Positions 28,739 to 37,577 of a stretch of 64,000 nucleotides of DNA are shown piece after piece (positions within the stretch are counted from its first letter, which is position 1; each line of letters begins with the position of its first letter). Below the pieces are notes generated by a model, which saw only the letters and a list, made by a program, of their open reading frames with translations, was not told where the DNA came from and ran no database searches. This stretch comes from Sphingomonas kaistensis. Its GTDB lineage: Bacteria > Pseudomonadota > Alphaproteobacteria > Sphingomonadales > Sphingomonadaceae. The position numbers and the translations under genes are program-made. The stretch lies in assembly GCF_011927725.1 (NCBI RefSeq), contig NZ_JAATJC010000001.1, positions 1,929,001 through 1,993,000 on the forward strand, in the 5' to 3' direction.

Positions 28739-31700
28739 GTGACGAACGAAGCGACGGCCAGTAGCGACGGGGAAGGAGCGGGGCCGATCGCCGGACGCCG
28801 CCGCCGTCGCGTGCCTCGCTTTATCGGCATTGTCCTGGTCGCCCTGCTGGTCCTGCTGGTGGTCGCCGCCATCGTGCTGTGGAGCCAGCGCCGTCCGATC
28901 GCCACCAATATACTCAGCCGGGAGCTGGAGCGCCGCGGCGTGCAGGCGAGTTTCACGCTCGACCGGATCGGGCTCCGCACCCAGCAGGTCTCCAACCTGG
29001 TGATCGGCGACCCGCGGCGGCCCGACCTGACCGCGCGGCTGGCGCAGATACAGATGCGGATCAAGTGGAACGGGCAGGTCGAATTCTACCGGGTGGTGGC
29101 GCGCGGCGTGCGGCTGCACGGACGGGTGGTCGGCAACCGGGTCAGCTGGGGACAGGTCGACCGGCTGCTCCCGCCGCCGTCGGGCAAGCCCTTCTCGCTT
29201 CCCGACATCAGCGTCGATCTTGCCGACACGTCGATCGCAGTCGCCACGCCCTATGGGCCGATCGGGGTCGCGGTCGAAGGGGCGGGCAAGCTCACCGGCG
29301 GGTTCAAGGGTCGGCTTGCGGCAGCCTCGCCGAGCCTCGACGCCGGGCGATGCACGCTCACCGGGATGCGCGCCGCGCTCGCCGTCTCGGTCGCCGCCCG
29401 CCGCCCGCAGGTGAGCGGACCGCTGAGTGCGTCGAATTTCGCCTGCCCGGCGAGCAACATCGCGATCGCGCAGCCCCGGTTCGACATCGACAGCCGCTTT
29501 TCGGAGGGCTTTGGTCGGTTCACCGGGCGCGGGCGGATGAGCGCGATGGCGCTGGCGGCGGGGGTCAACAGGCTCGATCGCTTCAACGCCGACCTGACCT
29601 TCGGAGGCCAGCCGACGCAATTGTTCGGCACGGTGAAGCTCAGCGCCGCGGGCGCACGCATGGCGCAGCTGACCGCCGCCCGTACCCGCCTCGACGGAAG
29701 CTACCTGCTCAACGCCGCCCGCGGGCAGATCACGCTCGTCGCCGACTATGGCGCCGACGGTGTGGACCTCGACCCCAGCCTCACCCGGCCGCTCACCGGG
29801 GCGCTCGGCGGCGCCGCGGGCACGCCGCTGGAGCCGATCACCGCAGCCCTTCGCGACAGCTTCGACCGCGCCACCCGCGCCATGAGCGCCGCGGGCAAGC
29901 TGCGCCTGGTCAATGTCGCGGGCGGCGGCGCGGTTCGGGTCGAAACGGCCGACGTCCGCAGCGCCTCTGGTGCCCGGGTGCTGGTCGGCGGCGGGGGCGA
30001 CGGGATCACCTATTACTGGCCGACCAACCGCTTGCGAGTAGATGGCCGCGTGCGCACCGCTGGCGGCGGCCTGCCGACCGCCGACCTCGCGTTGTCGATG
30101 CCCCGCGGCGGAGGACCGATGAGCGGACGGCTGGTGATGCAGCCCTATACCGCCGGAGGGGCCAGGCTGGCGCTCGATCCGGTGCGCTTCGCCGCCCTGG
30201 AAAGCGGCGCAACCCGGATCGAGACGGTCGCCCTGCTCGACGGGCCGCTGTCGGGGGGCAGGATCACCGGCCTCCGCGTGCCGGTCAGCGGAACGGTCGG
30301 TCCGGGTCAGCGCCTCGCCTTCGGGCAAGGCTGCGTGCCGCTGGCCTTTGCAAGCCTGCGCCTCGGCGCGCTGCAGCTTGGACGGACCCAGTTGCCAGTC
30401 TGCGCGGTCGGGCAGGCCGTGGTGTTCCGCCAGCCCGACGGCGACATCGCGGTGCGGGCCTTCACCCGTGATCTCGCGCTCAACGGGCGGCTTGGATCAT
30501 CGCCCTTTTCCGCGCGGGCGGTGCGCGGCGCCCTGGTCGGGTCGCGCGGGTTCGACTTCACCACGGTCGCCGCTCGCCTCGGCAACCCGGAGGCGCCGAT
30601 CCTGCTCAATGCCGGGCGGCTTGCAGGCACCTTCAAGGGAAGCGGCATCAGCGGCACCTTCGCGGGCGCCGATGCGACCATCGGCCGCGTGCCGATCAAG
30701 CTGACCGAGGCCGGCGGCGACTGGCTCTATTACCGCAATCGCCTGACGGTGAACGGCGCTGCAACGGCCAGCGACATCGGCTCGCCCGAACCGCGCTTCT
30801 ACCCGCTTCGCTCGACGGACCTCAGCTTCTCGCTGCAGGGCAACGACATTCGCGCCGGCGGCTCGCTTCGCCATCCGGGAACGGGCGCGCTGGTCACCAA
30901 CGTGGCGATCCGGCACGATCTCGGACGGGGCACCGGCGAAGCACTGCTGGACGTGCCCGGCCTTCGCTTCGCCCAGAATGGCTTGCAGCCGGAAATGATC
31001 ACCCGCCTGACCGAAGGCGTCATCGCACTCGTCAACGGAACGGTGACGGGGCAGGGGCGGATCGCCTGGAACGGCTCCGGCGAGGTCACTTCGACCGGGG
31101 AATTCTCGACCGCCAATACCGACCTCGCAGCCGCGTTCGGCCCCATCACGGGCCTGTCGGGCACCATCCGCTTCACCGACCTGCTCGGGCTCGAGACGGC
31201 ACCGGGGCAGACCGTCAGCGTCGCCACGATCAATCCCGGTATCCTGGTCGAGAACGGGGTCGTCACCTACCAGCTGCTGCCCGGCCAGCTGGTCCGCATT
31301 CAGGCCGGGCGCTGGCCCTTCATGGGCGGCGAGCTGATCCTGCGGGAAACCGTGCTCAATCTCGGGCGGCCAAGCCCCAAGCGCCTGACCTTCGAGGTCC
31401 GCGGGCTCGACGCCAACATGTTCGTGAGCAGCTTCGGATTCAACGACATCAAGGCCGAAGGACGCTTCGACGGCGTGCTGCCGATGATCTTCGACGACAA
31501 TGGCGGGCGCATCGTCGGTGGCCGTCTCGACAGCCGCGCCCCCGGCGGCCGCCTGTCGTACACCGGCGCGGTGAACAAGGCGAACCTCGGCACCGCCGGC
31601 AATCTCGCCTTCAACGCCCTGCGCGACCTGCGCTTCCGCTCGATGATTATTCGCCTCGATGGCGACCTTGCGGGCGAATTCGGAACGACCCTGGTGATCG

Positions 31701-31972
31701 ATGGCGTCGGCCTTGCCGGAACCAACGGCACTCAAAAGCTGATCAGCCGCTTCGTCGGGCGCATCCCGCTGAAGTTCAACGTCTCGATCCGCGGGCCCTT
31801 CCGCGCCCTGATCGGGACCGCCAAGTCGCTGCGCGATCCGCGCACCCTGATCGACACCACCCTCGACCGCCCGCTCGGCAACATCCCCGGCATCGTCACC
31901 GAGGTTCGTCGCCGCGAGGAAGATTCCACCCAGACCCAGACCCCCGTCGAAGAACAAGGTAGCCGCCCATGA
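28739..31972 (+). CDS. ydbH: YdbH-like inner-membrane/periplasmic AsmA-family protein
   Basis: 1077 residues from GTG 28739. One N-terminal transmembrane helix (~21-45, IGIVLVALLVLLVVAAI) and a very long beta-rich periplasmic part ending in the YdbH dicarboxylate-like region (RSMIIRLDGDLAGEFGT). In E. coli, YdbH with the lipoprotein YnbE and periplasmic YdbL forms one of the three TamB/YhdP-type lipid bridges between the inner and outer membranes. The same order follows here, the start of ynbE overlapping the stop (ATGA). Confidence 0.88.
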   Translation: MTNEATASSDGEGAGPIAGRRRRRVPRFIGIVLVALLVLLVVAAIVLWSQRRPIATNILSRELERRGVQASFTLDRIGLRTQQVSNLVIGDPRRPDLTARLAQIQMRIKWNGQVEFYRVVARGVRLHGRVVGNRVSWGQVDRLLPPPSGKPFSLPDISVDLADTSIAVATPYGPIGVAVEGAGKLTGGFKGRLAAASPSLDAGRCTLTGMRAALAVSVAARRPQVSGPLSASNFACPASNIAIAQPRFDIDSRFSEGFGRFTGRGRMSAMALAAGVNRLDRFNADLTFGGQPTQLFGTVKLSAAGARMAQLTAARTRLDGSYLLNAARGQITLVADYGADGVDLDPSLTRPLTGALGGAAGTPLEPITAALRDSFDRATRAMSAAGKLRLVNVAGGGAVRVETADVRSASGARVLVGGGGDGITYYWPTNRLRVDGRVRTAGGGLPTADLALSMPRGGGPMSGRLVMQPYTAGGARLALDPVRFAALESGATRIETVALLDGPLSGGRITGLRVPVSGTVGPGQRLAFGQGCVPLAFASLRLGALQLGRTQLPVCAVGQAVVFRQPDGDIAVRAFTRDLALNGRLGSSPFSARAVRGALVGSRGFDFTTVAARLGNPEAPILLNAGRLAGTFKGSGISGTFAGADATIGRVPIKLTEAGGDWLYYRNRLTVNGAATASDIGSPEPRFYPLRSTDLSFSLQGNDIRAGGSLRHPGTGALVTNVAIRHDLGRGTGEALLDVPGLRFAQNGLQPEMITRLTEGVIALVNGTVTGQGRIAWNGSGEVTSTGEFSTANTDLAAAFGPITGLSGTIRFTDLLGLETAPGQTVSVATINPGILVENGVVTYQLLPGQLVRIQAGRWPFMGGELILRETVLNLGRPSPKRLTFEVRGLDANMFVSSFGFNDIKAEGRFDGVLPMIFDDNGGRIVGGRLDSRAPGGRLSYTGAVNKANLGTAGNLAFNALRDLRFRSMIIRLDGDLAGEFGTTLVIDGVGLAGTNGTQKLISRFVGRIPLKFNVSIRGPFRALIGTAKSLRDPRTLIDTTLDRPLGNIPGIVTEVRRREEDSTQTQTPVEEQGSRP

Positions 31973-32193
31973 GAAGGCTTATTCTGATCGCCGTCCCGCT
32001 TGGCGCCGCGCTGACCGGCTGCGTCAACGTCCGCACGCCCGAGAAGCCGATCGAGATCAATCTCAACGTCGCCATCCGGCAGGAAGTGCTGGTGCGGATG
32101 CAGCGCGACGTCGACACCTTGATCAACCAGAATCCGGAAGCCTTTCCGCAGCCTCCCGCGGGCACGACTCCGGGCGCCACGAGGCAGCGATGA
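31969..32193 (+). CDS. ynbE: YnbE-like outer-membrane lipoprotein
   Basis: 74 residues. Signal peptide with lipobox ALTGC (Cys18), followed by NVRTPEKPIEINLNVAIRQE, the beta-strand-adding segment conserved in YnbE. YnbE stacks on YdbH to extend the lipid bridge to the outer membrane. It is coupled to ydbH and ydbL by 4-nt overlaps on both sides. Confidence 0.9.
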   Translation: MRRLILIAVPLGAALTGCVNVRTPEKPIEINLNVAIRQEVLVRMQRDVDTLINQNPEAFPQPPAGTTPGATRQR

Positions 32194-32558
32194 TTCGCTG
32201 GGCGGGGTTATTGCTGGCCGCGGTCGCCGGAGCGGCGGTGGCGCAGGGCGCTTATTTCGACGCGCGCGCGGCAGGGCAGGTGGGCGAACGCTTCGACGGC
32301 TATCTCGGCTATACGCAGGTCCAGCCGAGCCCACGGGCGCGGGCCCAGACCGAGACCATCAACATTCGCCGCCGCGCGCTCTATTCGGATCTCGCCCAGC
32401 GCCGTGGCGCAAGCCCTTCGGAAGTCGGGATCACCGCGGGCTGCACCCTGCTTGGCCGGGTCGCCGTGGGCGAAAGCTACATGCTGGCGGACGGGCAATG
32501 GCGGCGGCGTTCGGCGGGCCAGCCCGCGCCCGTGCCGGATTATTGCACCGGGGGCTGA
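32190..32558 (+). CDS. ydbL: YdbL-like periplasmic protein (DUF1318)
   Basis: 122 residues. Signal peptide (ending AVAQG), then the RAAGQVGERFDGYLGY motif and NIRRRALYSDLAQRRG, which define DUF1318. In E. coli, YdbL stops runaway YnbE polymerisation so that the YdbH-YnbE bridge can form. Two cysteines (GCTL, YCTGG) near the end could pair. Its last 19 nt overlap the convergent DUF4163-type gene. Confidence 0.85.
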   Translation: MIRWAGLLLAAVAGAAVAQGAYFDARAAGQVGERFDGYLGYTQVQPSPRARAQTETINIRRRALYSDLAQRRGASPSEVGITAGCTLLGRVAVGESYMLADGQWRRRSAGQPAPVPDYCTGG

Positions 32559-33250
32559 GGCTCGAAACCGGCGCGATAGGCGGGCCTCAGCCGCGTCAGC
32601 ATGGTAGCGGTCAGCGGCAGGCTTATCTCATACGCGCCCTCGGCGTAGGGGCCGGCGACATAGGCGTCCGCAGTGACGTCGACATGATCGAAGCGACCGT
32701 CCTTGTCCCGGTCGGCCAGCACCAGCGAAAGCTCCTTCAAGGCAGGACACTGGCTCGGCCAGTCCTTGCGCGTGATCGGCTCTCCCCGCCGCTTGGCGCG
32801 CTCGCGGTTGAGAAGGATGCAGAATGGCTGGCGAATCGCGCCGTCCCAGCTCTTTCCGGTCAGCAGCAGCGCGTCAAGACCGATCTCCCGGCCCGAACGG
32901 CGATCCCAGAGCAGCGATTTGGTATTGGTGTTGGGGTGCGCACCGCCGGTGTAGGCCGACGTGGTGCTGACGAGCGACAGCAATTGTCGGCTCTGCCCGG
33001 CGGTTTCCCACTTCCGGCTGAACTGAAGCCCGTTCCAGTCCATCTTTTCCTTGGTCCGGAACGCCTTTTCGGCCGCGGCCATGCGCAGCATCTCGGTCCG
33101 CCGGACGCCGGCATCGGCCCGGAAGCGGCGGGACAGGGCAGGGATGGCTTCGGCCTCGGCCGGCCAGGCGTAGGTGAAGTCGAGGTCGCTGGTGTCGCTG
33201 GTGATGGCGACGGGCGCGGCGGCGAGCAGCAGGGCGGCAAGGATCGGCAT
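32540..33250 (-). CDS. exported DUF3298/DUF4163 (PdaC/RsiV-like) protein
   Basis: 236 residues. Short signal peptide (ending PVAIT). The central segment STTSAYTGGAHPNTNTKSLLWD is the DUF4163/DUF3298 hallmark (YTGGAHP), as in RsiV and the PdaC deacetylase N-domain. The end has two cysteines (FCILL, SQCPAL). It is probably periplasmic; ligand unknown, with lysozyme or peptidoglycan as candidates from the family. Confidence 0.78.
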   Translation of the reverse strand: MPILAALLLAAAPVAITSDTSDLDFTYAWPAEAEAIPALSRRFRADAGVRRTEMLRMAAAEKAFRTKEKMDWNGLQFSRKWETAGQSRQLLSLVSTTSAYTGGAHPNTNTKSLLWDRRSGREIGLDALLLTGKSWDGAIRQPFCILLNRERAKRRGEPITRKDWPSQCPALKELSLVLADRDKDGRFDHVDVTADAYVAGPYAEGAYEISLPLTATMLTRLRPAYRAGFEPQPPVQ

Positions 33251-33302
33251 CGTCCCGAGCTATGAACGTGGCGGTTCGGGCGCAAGTGTGTCTCCGCAAC
33301 GG

Positions 33303-33330
33303 TTGACCTCGTCACCTGCCCTGCTAAAGG
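33303..33330 (+). promoter_or_regulatory. candidate promoter of the F0 ATP synthase operon
   Basis: TTGACC, 16 nt, TAAAGG; in the alphaproteobacterial format it reads TTGACCTC, 12 nt, GCTAAAGG. It lies 100 nt before atpI in an otherwise gene-free stretch, where a promoter is needed. Confidence 0.5.
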
Positions 33331-33429
33331 GGCCGCGCCTTGGCGGGCTCTGACGCCGCCATGTTCCTTGCCTGAACCGCGTGAGCCGCTCCCCTCCGGA
33401 GCTTCGCCACGCACATGAAGGAGTTGAGC

Positions 33430-33756
33430 ATGGTGGAAGAAGGTCCGGGGCAGGACGACAGGCTTCCCGCCGACACTCGTCTCGACCACCTCGAAAGAAG
33501 AGTGGCCGAAGCGCAACGGAAGGAAGCGGTCAGGACCGGCACGGCGCCGGCCTCGGATGCCAATGAGCAGATGGGGCAGAAGGTGCTTAGCCTCCTGATC
33601 GGCGGACTGCTCGGCGGCACGCTCATCGGCTGGCTTCTCGACAAGCTGCTGGGAACGTGGCCGACGCTCTTTATCACGCTGATGGTGCTTGGCACCGCCA
33701 GCGGGTTTTGGAGCATCATCAAGCTTTCGAACACGAAGACGAAGAGGGACCTTTAG
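33430..33756 (+). CDS. atpI: ATP synthase protein I (AtpI/AtpZ)
   Basis: 108 residues from ATG 33430, chosen because AAGGAG precedes it at 5 nt; an ATG at 33415 is less likely. A charged N-terminus, then two membrane helices (LSLLIGGLLGGTLIGWLLD and LFITLMVLGTASGFWSIIK). It helps c-ring assembly and Mg2+ transport in the F0 operon. Its TAG overlaps the GTG of atpB by 1 nt. Confidence 0.9.
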   Translation: MVEEGPGQDDRLPADTRLDHLERRVAEAQRKEAVRTGTAPASDANEQMGQKVLSLLIGGLLGGTLIGWLLDKLLGTWPTLFITLMVLGTASGFWSIIKLSNTKTKRDL

Positions 33757-34547
33757 TGGCCGCCGAATCGGGCAAGATCGATCCGATGCATCAGTTCCAG
33801 GTCGAACCCCTGTTCGGCCAGGACTGGACCGTCGCGGGCCATTCGATCGCCTTCACCAACAGTTCGCTGTGGATGCTGATCACCCTCGTCGCGGTGTGGC
33901 TGTTCATGCTTGGCGGAATGAAGCGCGAGCTCGTGCCCGGTCGCTGGCAGGCCGCGGTCGAAGGGGTCACCGGCTTCATCTCCAACATGATGGAAACGAA
34001 CGTCGGGCCAGCCGGCCGCAAGTTCGTGCCTTACGTCTTCTCGCTGTTCATGTTCATCCTGTTCGCCAACATGCTCGGCCTGCTTCCGGTCGGCATCATC
34101 CCCGGCGTCCATCCCTTCACCGTCACCAGCCATCTGACGATCACCGCCGTGCTGGCGATCGTCTCCTTCGGGATCGTGCTCGCGGTTGGCTTTGCCAAGC
34201 ATGGCCTGCACTTCTTCAGCCTGTTCGTGCCGCACGGCGCGCCGTGGTGGATGCTCCCTATCCTGATCCCGGTCGAATTCGTGTCGTTCATGGTCCGCCC
34301 ATTCAGCCTGGCGCTGCGACTGTTCGTGGCGATGACCGCCGGCCACATCCTCTTGAAGGTGCTGGCGGGCTTCGTGATCAACGGCCTCAACGCCGAAGCT
34401 TTCTGGGTCGCCCCGGTGGTCAGCCTGCCGAGCCTGATCCTGATGATCGGCATCAGCGCGCTTGAGCTGCTGGTGGCCGCGATCCAGGCCTACGTCTTCG
34501 CGCTGCTGACGAGCCTGTATCTCAACGACGCAATCAACCTTCACTAA
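33756..34547 (+). CDS. atpB: ATP synthase F0 subunit a
   Basis: 263 residues from GTG 33756. About six helices; the essential arginine of the proton path is Arg188 in RPFSLALRLFVAMTAGH. The N-terminus KIDPMHQFQVEPLFG is typical for alphaproteobacteria. Confidence 0.97.
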   Translation: MAAESGKIDPMHQFQVEPLFGQDWTVAGHSIAFTNSSLWMLITLVAVWLFMLGGMKRELVPGRWQAAVEGVTGFISNMMETNVGPAGRKFVPYVFSLFMFILFANMLGLLPVGIIPGVHPFTVTSHLTITAVLAIVSFGIVLAVGFAKHGLHFFSLFVPHGAPWWMLPILIPVEFVSFMVRPFSLALRLFVAMTAGHILLKVLAGFVINGLNAEAFWVAPVVSLPSLILMIGISALELLVAAIQAYVFALLTSLYLNDAINLH

Positions 34548-34580
34548 CCTTCACAACAAGATACCAAAGGGAGTTTGAAC

Positions 34581-34808
34581 ATGGACGCAGAAGCCGCAAA
34601 GCTGCTCGGTGCCGGTCTCGCCGCCATCGGCGTTGGCATGGCCGCCCTCGGCGTGGGTAACGTCTTCGGCTCGTTCCTCGCGAGCGCGCTGCGCAACCCG
34701 GCTGCCGCCGACAGCCAGCAGGGCCGTCTCTTCATCGGCTTCGCCGCCGCCGAACTTCTCGGCCTGCTGGCGTTCGTCGTTGCGATGATCCTGCTGTTCG
34801 TCGCCTAA
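34581..34808 (+). CDS. atpE: ATP synthase F0 subunit c
   Basis: 75 residues from ATG 34581 with AAAGGGAG upstream. Two helices joined by a polar loop RNPAAADSQQGR; proton-binding carboxylate Glu58 in FAAAELLGLL. The Ala/Gly-rich first helix has the GxGxG-like packing pattern (GLAAIGVGMAALGVG), so ring stoichiometry may be that of other alphaproteobacteria. Confidence 0.98.
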   Translation: MDAEAAKLLGAGLAAIGVGMAALGVGNVFGSFLASALRNPAAADSQQGRLFIGFAAAELLGLLAFVVAMILLFVA

Positions 34809-34834
34809 CAACACTGCAGAACTGAGGTCGGCCT

Positions 34835-35329
34835 GTGCCGCAAATCGCACAAATCTCGGAGATCTTCGCATCGCAGCTGTTCTGGCTGACGATCAGCTTC
34901 GGATTGATCTTCTTTGTCGTGGGTCTGGGCATGGTGCCCAAGATCCAGGGCACGGTGGACGCCCGCGATGCGCGGATCGCAGCCGACCTCGCGACCGCTG
35001 CAAGCGCCCGCGAAACCGCGGACCGACTTGAAGCGGAGCACCGCGCCGCGCTCGACAAGAGCCGGTCGGAAGCGGCGGCTGTCGCGGCGGAGGCCAAGGC
35101 CGCTGCTGCGCAGGCCACCGAAACCCGGGTCAAGGCAGCCGATGCCGCGGCCGGAACTCGGATCGAAGACGCGATGCGGCGGATTGCCGAAGCGCGCCTG
35201 TCGGCCGAGGCCGAAGTCGAGGCGGTGGCCGCCGACGCGGCTGCGGCGATGGTCGCCCGGGTCGCCGGCCTGACCGTTGACGAAGACGCGGCCCGCGCGG
35301 CCGTGAAGCAGGAGCTGGTCCGTGGCTGA
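34835..35329 (+). CDS. atpG: ATP synthase F0 subunit b'
   Basis: 164 residues from GTG 34835. One N-terminal membrane helix (LFWLTISFGLIFFVVGLGMVP) and a long Ala/Glu-rich helix forming half of the peripheral stalk. Two different b-type genes in tandem (b' then b) are typical of photosynthetic and many other alphaproteobacteria. Overlaps the next gene by 8 nt. Confidence 0.9.
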   Translation: MPQIAQISEIFASQLFWLTISFGLIFFVVGLGMVPKIQGTVDARDARIAADLATAASARETADRLEAEHRAALDKSRSEAAAVAAEAKAAAAQATETRVKAADAAAGTRIEDAMRRIAEARLSAEAEVEAVAADAAAAMVARVAGLTVDEDAARAAVKQELVRG

Positions 35330-35870
35330 CAACGTGCAGCAGGAACTTCACACCGAAGTCGAGGCCGGGTCCGAAGTGCACACCGATCCGGTGGCGCTGG
35401 GCTTTGACGCGACCATGCTGGTCGGCCTGTCGATGGCGGTCGTCGTCATCCTTCTCCTTTGGAAGAAGGTACCGGCAGCGATCGGCAAGGCGCTCGACGG
35501 CAAGATCGCGGGCATCCGTGCCCAGCTCGACGAAGCCGCCGCGCTGCGTGCCGAGGCCGAGAAGATCAAGGCCGAGTATGAGGCCAAGGCGGCCGCGTCC
35601 GAAGGCGAGGCTGCGGCCATGCTCGAGCGGGCGCGTCACGAGGCCGAATCGATCCGCGCCAAGGCCGAGAACGACGCCGCCCTTCTGGTTGAGCGCCGCA
35701 CCCGCATGGCCGAGGACAAGATCGCTGCGGAAGAGCGCGCCGCGCTTCAGCAGCTCCGCGCCACCGCCGCCGATGCGGCGTCCAAGGCAGCGGCCAAGAT
35801 CATCGCCGACCGCCACGACGGCGCCAGCGACAAGGCCCTGATCGACCAGGCCATCGCTGGCATCCGCTAA
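35322..35870 (+). CDS. atpF: ATP synthase F0 subunit b
   Basis: 182 residues from GTG 35322. One membrane helix (TMLVGLSMAVVVILLLW) after a 25-residue polar start, followed by a long charged helix that dimerises with b'. It ends the operon; F1 genes (atpHAGDC) are not here. A strong terminator follows 24 nt after the stop. Confidence 0.95.
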   Translation: MADNVQQELHTEVEAGSEVHTDPVALGFDATMLVGLSMAVVVILLLWKKVPAAIGKALDGKIAGIRAQLDEAAALRAEAEKIKAEYEAKAAASEGEAAAMLERARHEAESIRAKAENDAALLVERRTRMAEDKIAAEERAALQQLRATAADAASKAAAKIIADRHDGASDKALIDQAIAGIR

Positions 35871-35894
35871 GCGTAATCACGGCAAGCGAAATTC

Positions 35895-35924
35895 AGGCCG
35901 CTGGAGCGATCCGGCGGCCTTTTT
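35895..35924 (+). terminator. rho-independent terminator of the F0 operon
   Basis: A 10-bp stem (AGGCCGCTGG with CCGGCGGCCT, one T-G pair) with a 6-nt loop is followed by TTTTT. Confidence 0.9.
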
Positions 35925-35976
35925 CGTGGCGCTGAGATGTCTGCAATGGGTGGAAAGCGGACCGCTGCATAGCTTC

Positions 35977-35989
35977 AGGTTTGAAACCT
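35977..35989. repeat. 13-nt palindrome upstream of the acyltransferase gene
   Basis: AGGTTT, G, AAACCT: a perfect 6-bp dyad, 60 nt before the acyltransferase ATG. It could be an operator half-site pair or chance. Confidence 0.3.
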
Positions 35990-36048
35990 AGGCCGAACCG
36001 TCACCTGGCTAGTCAAAGATCCGTTACCGCTATAGGCAAGCTCGCCAT

Positions 36049-36609
36049 ATGCCGTTCCTTTCGCAACTTGAGCTCGAGGCTCTCGGTTTTCGGCATCTCG
36101 GTCAGGGTGTTCGGATCAGTGACAAGGCATCGCTCTATAATTGCGAGTTGATCTCGATCGGCGACTACAGCCGGATTGACGACTTTTGCGTAGTCTCGGG
36201 AAAGGTTACGATCGGTCGCAACGTACACGTCGCTGTCTTCTGCAACGTCGCAGGCGGCACCGAGGGCGTGACAATTATGGATTTCGCGGGCCTTGCGTAC
36301 GGATGCCACGTCTTTTCGCAAAGTGACGATTACAGCGGACGAACCATGACCAACCCTACGGTTCCGAACCGATTCAAGAATGAGACGCGCAAGGCAGTGC
36401 TCATCGACCGACACAGCATTGTCGGGACCTCTTCGATCATCTTGCCCGGTGTAACCCTTGCCGAGGGAACCGCTGTCGGCGCAGCATCGATGGTGACCAA
36501 ATCGACGGAACCCTGGATGATTTATTCGGGGGTACCGGCACGGCGACTAAAATCGCGAAGGCGCGATCTGCTCGATCTTGAGCACCAGTTTATCAGCGGC
36601 ACGGACTGA
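36049..36609 (+). CDS. hexapeptide-repeat acyltransferase (WbbJ/FdtC-like O- or N-acetyltransferase)
   Basis: 186 residues. Left-handed beta-helix hexapeptide repeats (ISIGDYSRIDDFCVVSG, VTIGRNVHVAVFCNVAG, HSIVGTSSIILPGVTLAEG), with the usual end GVPARRLK. The inserted CHVFSQSDDYSG is the loop seen in sugar O-acetyltransferases next to aminosugar pathways such as FdtC or WbbJ. The gene is convergent with the GT2 gene. Its codon use looks slightly less GC-biased than its neighbours. Confidence 0.8.
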   Translation: MPFLSQLELEALGFRHLGQGVRISDKASLYNCELISIGDYSRIDDFCVVSGKVTIGRNVHVAVFCNVAGGTEGVTIMDFAGLAYGCHVFSQSDDYSGRTMTNPTVPNRFKNETRKAVLIDRHSIVGTSSIILPGVTLAEGTAVGAASMVTKSTEPWMIYSGVPARRLKSRRRDLLDLEHQFISGTD

Positions 36610-36629
36610 CTCACTCATCCAATCGAGCG

Positions 36630-37577
36630 TCACAGCGGTTGCTTCGTCGCAGTCAGATTTGCCGTCGTTTGCATAACACGGATCCGGGGGCGGTCCTGCA
36701 CTTCGGTGAAGATGCGACCGATGTAGAAACCGTGCACCCCGAGCGCTGACAGGATCAGCCCGCCCACGAACCAGATCGATAGCATCAGGCTGGTCCAGCC
36801 GGCGACCTTGATCACCCCGGATGCCCACGCGACGAAAACGACCAGCGCGACACCTGCTGACAGGCCCGACAGGGCCAAGCCCGCAACAACGCTGAGCTTC
36901 AGCGGCCGGTCTGAGAAGCGGATGATCAGCGCGACGGCCAGGCGCAGCAGCTGGCGGAAACCGTAGGATGAACGCCCCTCTGCCCGCGACGCGCGCGGGA
37001 CCACCAGTGACCGCCGCTCCAGACCCGTCATCACGGTCATTGCGGGAAGGAAAACCTCTTTGTCGCGGTACGCCAGCAGATTGTTGACCATGCGCTCGCT
37101 GTAGAGGCCAAAATTGCCGGCGTTCACTCCGACCTTCATGCCCGTTATTGCGCGGAGAAGGGCGGTGAACAGGCGCGAAGCGGCCCGGCGCCACAAGGTG
37201 TCGCGCCATTCGCCCCGATCGACAATGACCGCGTCGCAGTTACCTTCTCGCGCCACGTCCACCATCCGCATCAACATGGTTGGATCGTCCTGCAGGTCGC
37301 AGTCAATGACCGCTACCCAATCGCCACGGGCGTGCGCCAGCCCGGCCCAGATGGCGAGGTGCTGGCCGTGATTGCGCATCAGTCGCACCCCGCGCACCCG
37401 CTCGTCCGCGGCTGCCAGCGCCTCGATCACCGGCCACGGCTCGCCCGGCCCGCGATCATCCACGAACAGGACCTCCCAGCGGATGTCGTGCCCGTCGAGG
37501 GTCTCGCGCACTCGCCGAACGATCGCCGGTAGGCAGTTGGTGCAATTGTAGACGGGAGAAACGACGCTGATCAGCAT
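36630..37577 (-). CDS. family 2 glycosyltransferase, GtrB/DPM1-like
   Basis: 315 residues. GT-A fold: ISVVSPVYNC, then VIDCDLQDDP (Asp-rich nucleotide-Mn site, ~88-97), then two C-terminal membrane helices (LSVVAGLALSGLSAGVALVVF and SLMLSIWFVGGLILSALG). This is the layout of polyprenyl-phosphate glycosyltransferases that make Und-P-sugar for later flippases. It overlaps the transaminase gene by 7 nt. Confidence 0.88.
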   Translation of the reverse strand: MLISVVSPVYNCTNCLPAIVRRVRETLDGHDIRWEVLFVDDRGPGEPWPVIEALAAADERVRGVRLMRNHGQHLAIWAGLAHARGDWVAVIDCDLQDDPTMLMRMVDVAREGNCDAVIVDRGEWRDTLWRRAASRLFTALLRAITGMKVGVNAGNFGLYSERMVNNLLAYRDKEVFLPAMTVMTGLERRSLVVPRASRAEGRSSYGFRQLLRLAVALIIRFSDRPLKLSVVAGLALSGLSAGVALVVFVAWASGVIKVAGWTSLMLSIWFVGGLILSALGVHGFYIGRIFTEVQDRPRIRVMQTTANLTATKQPL

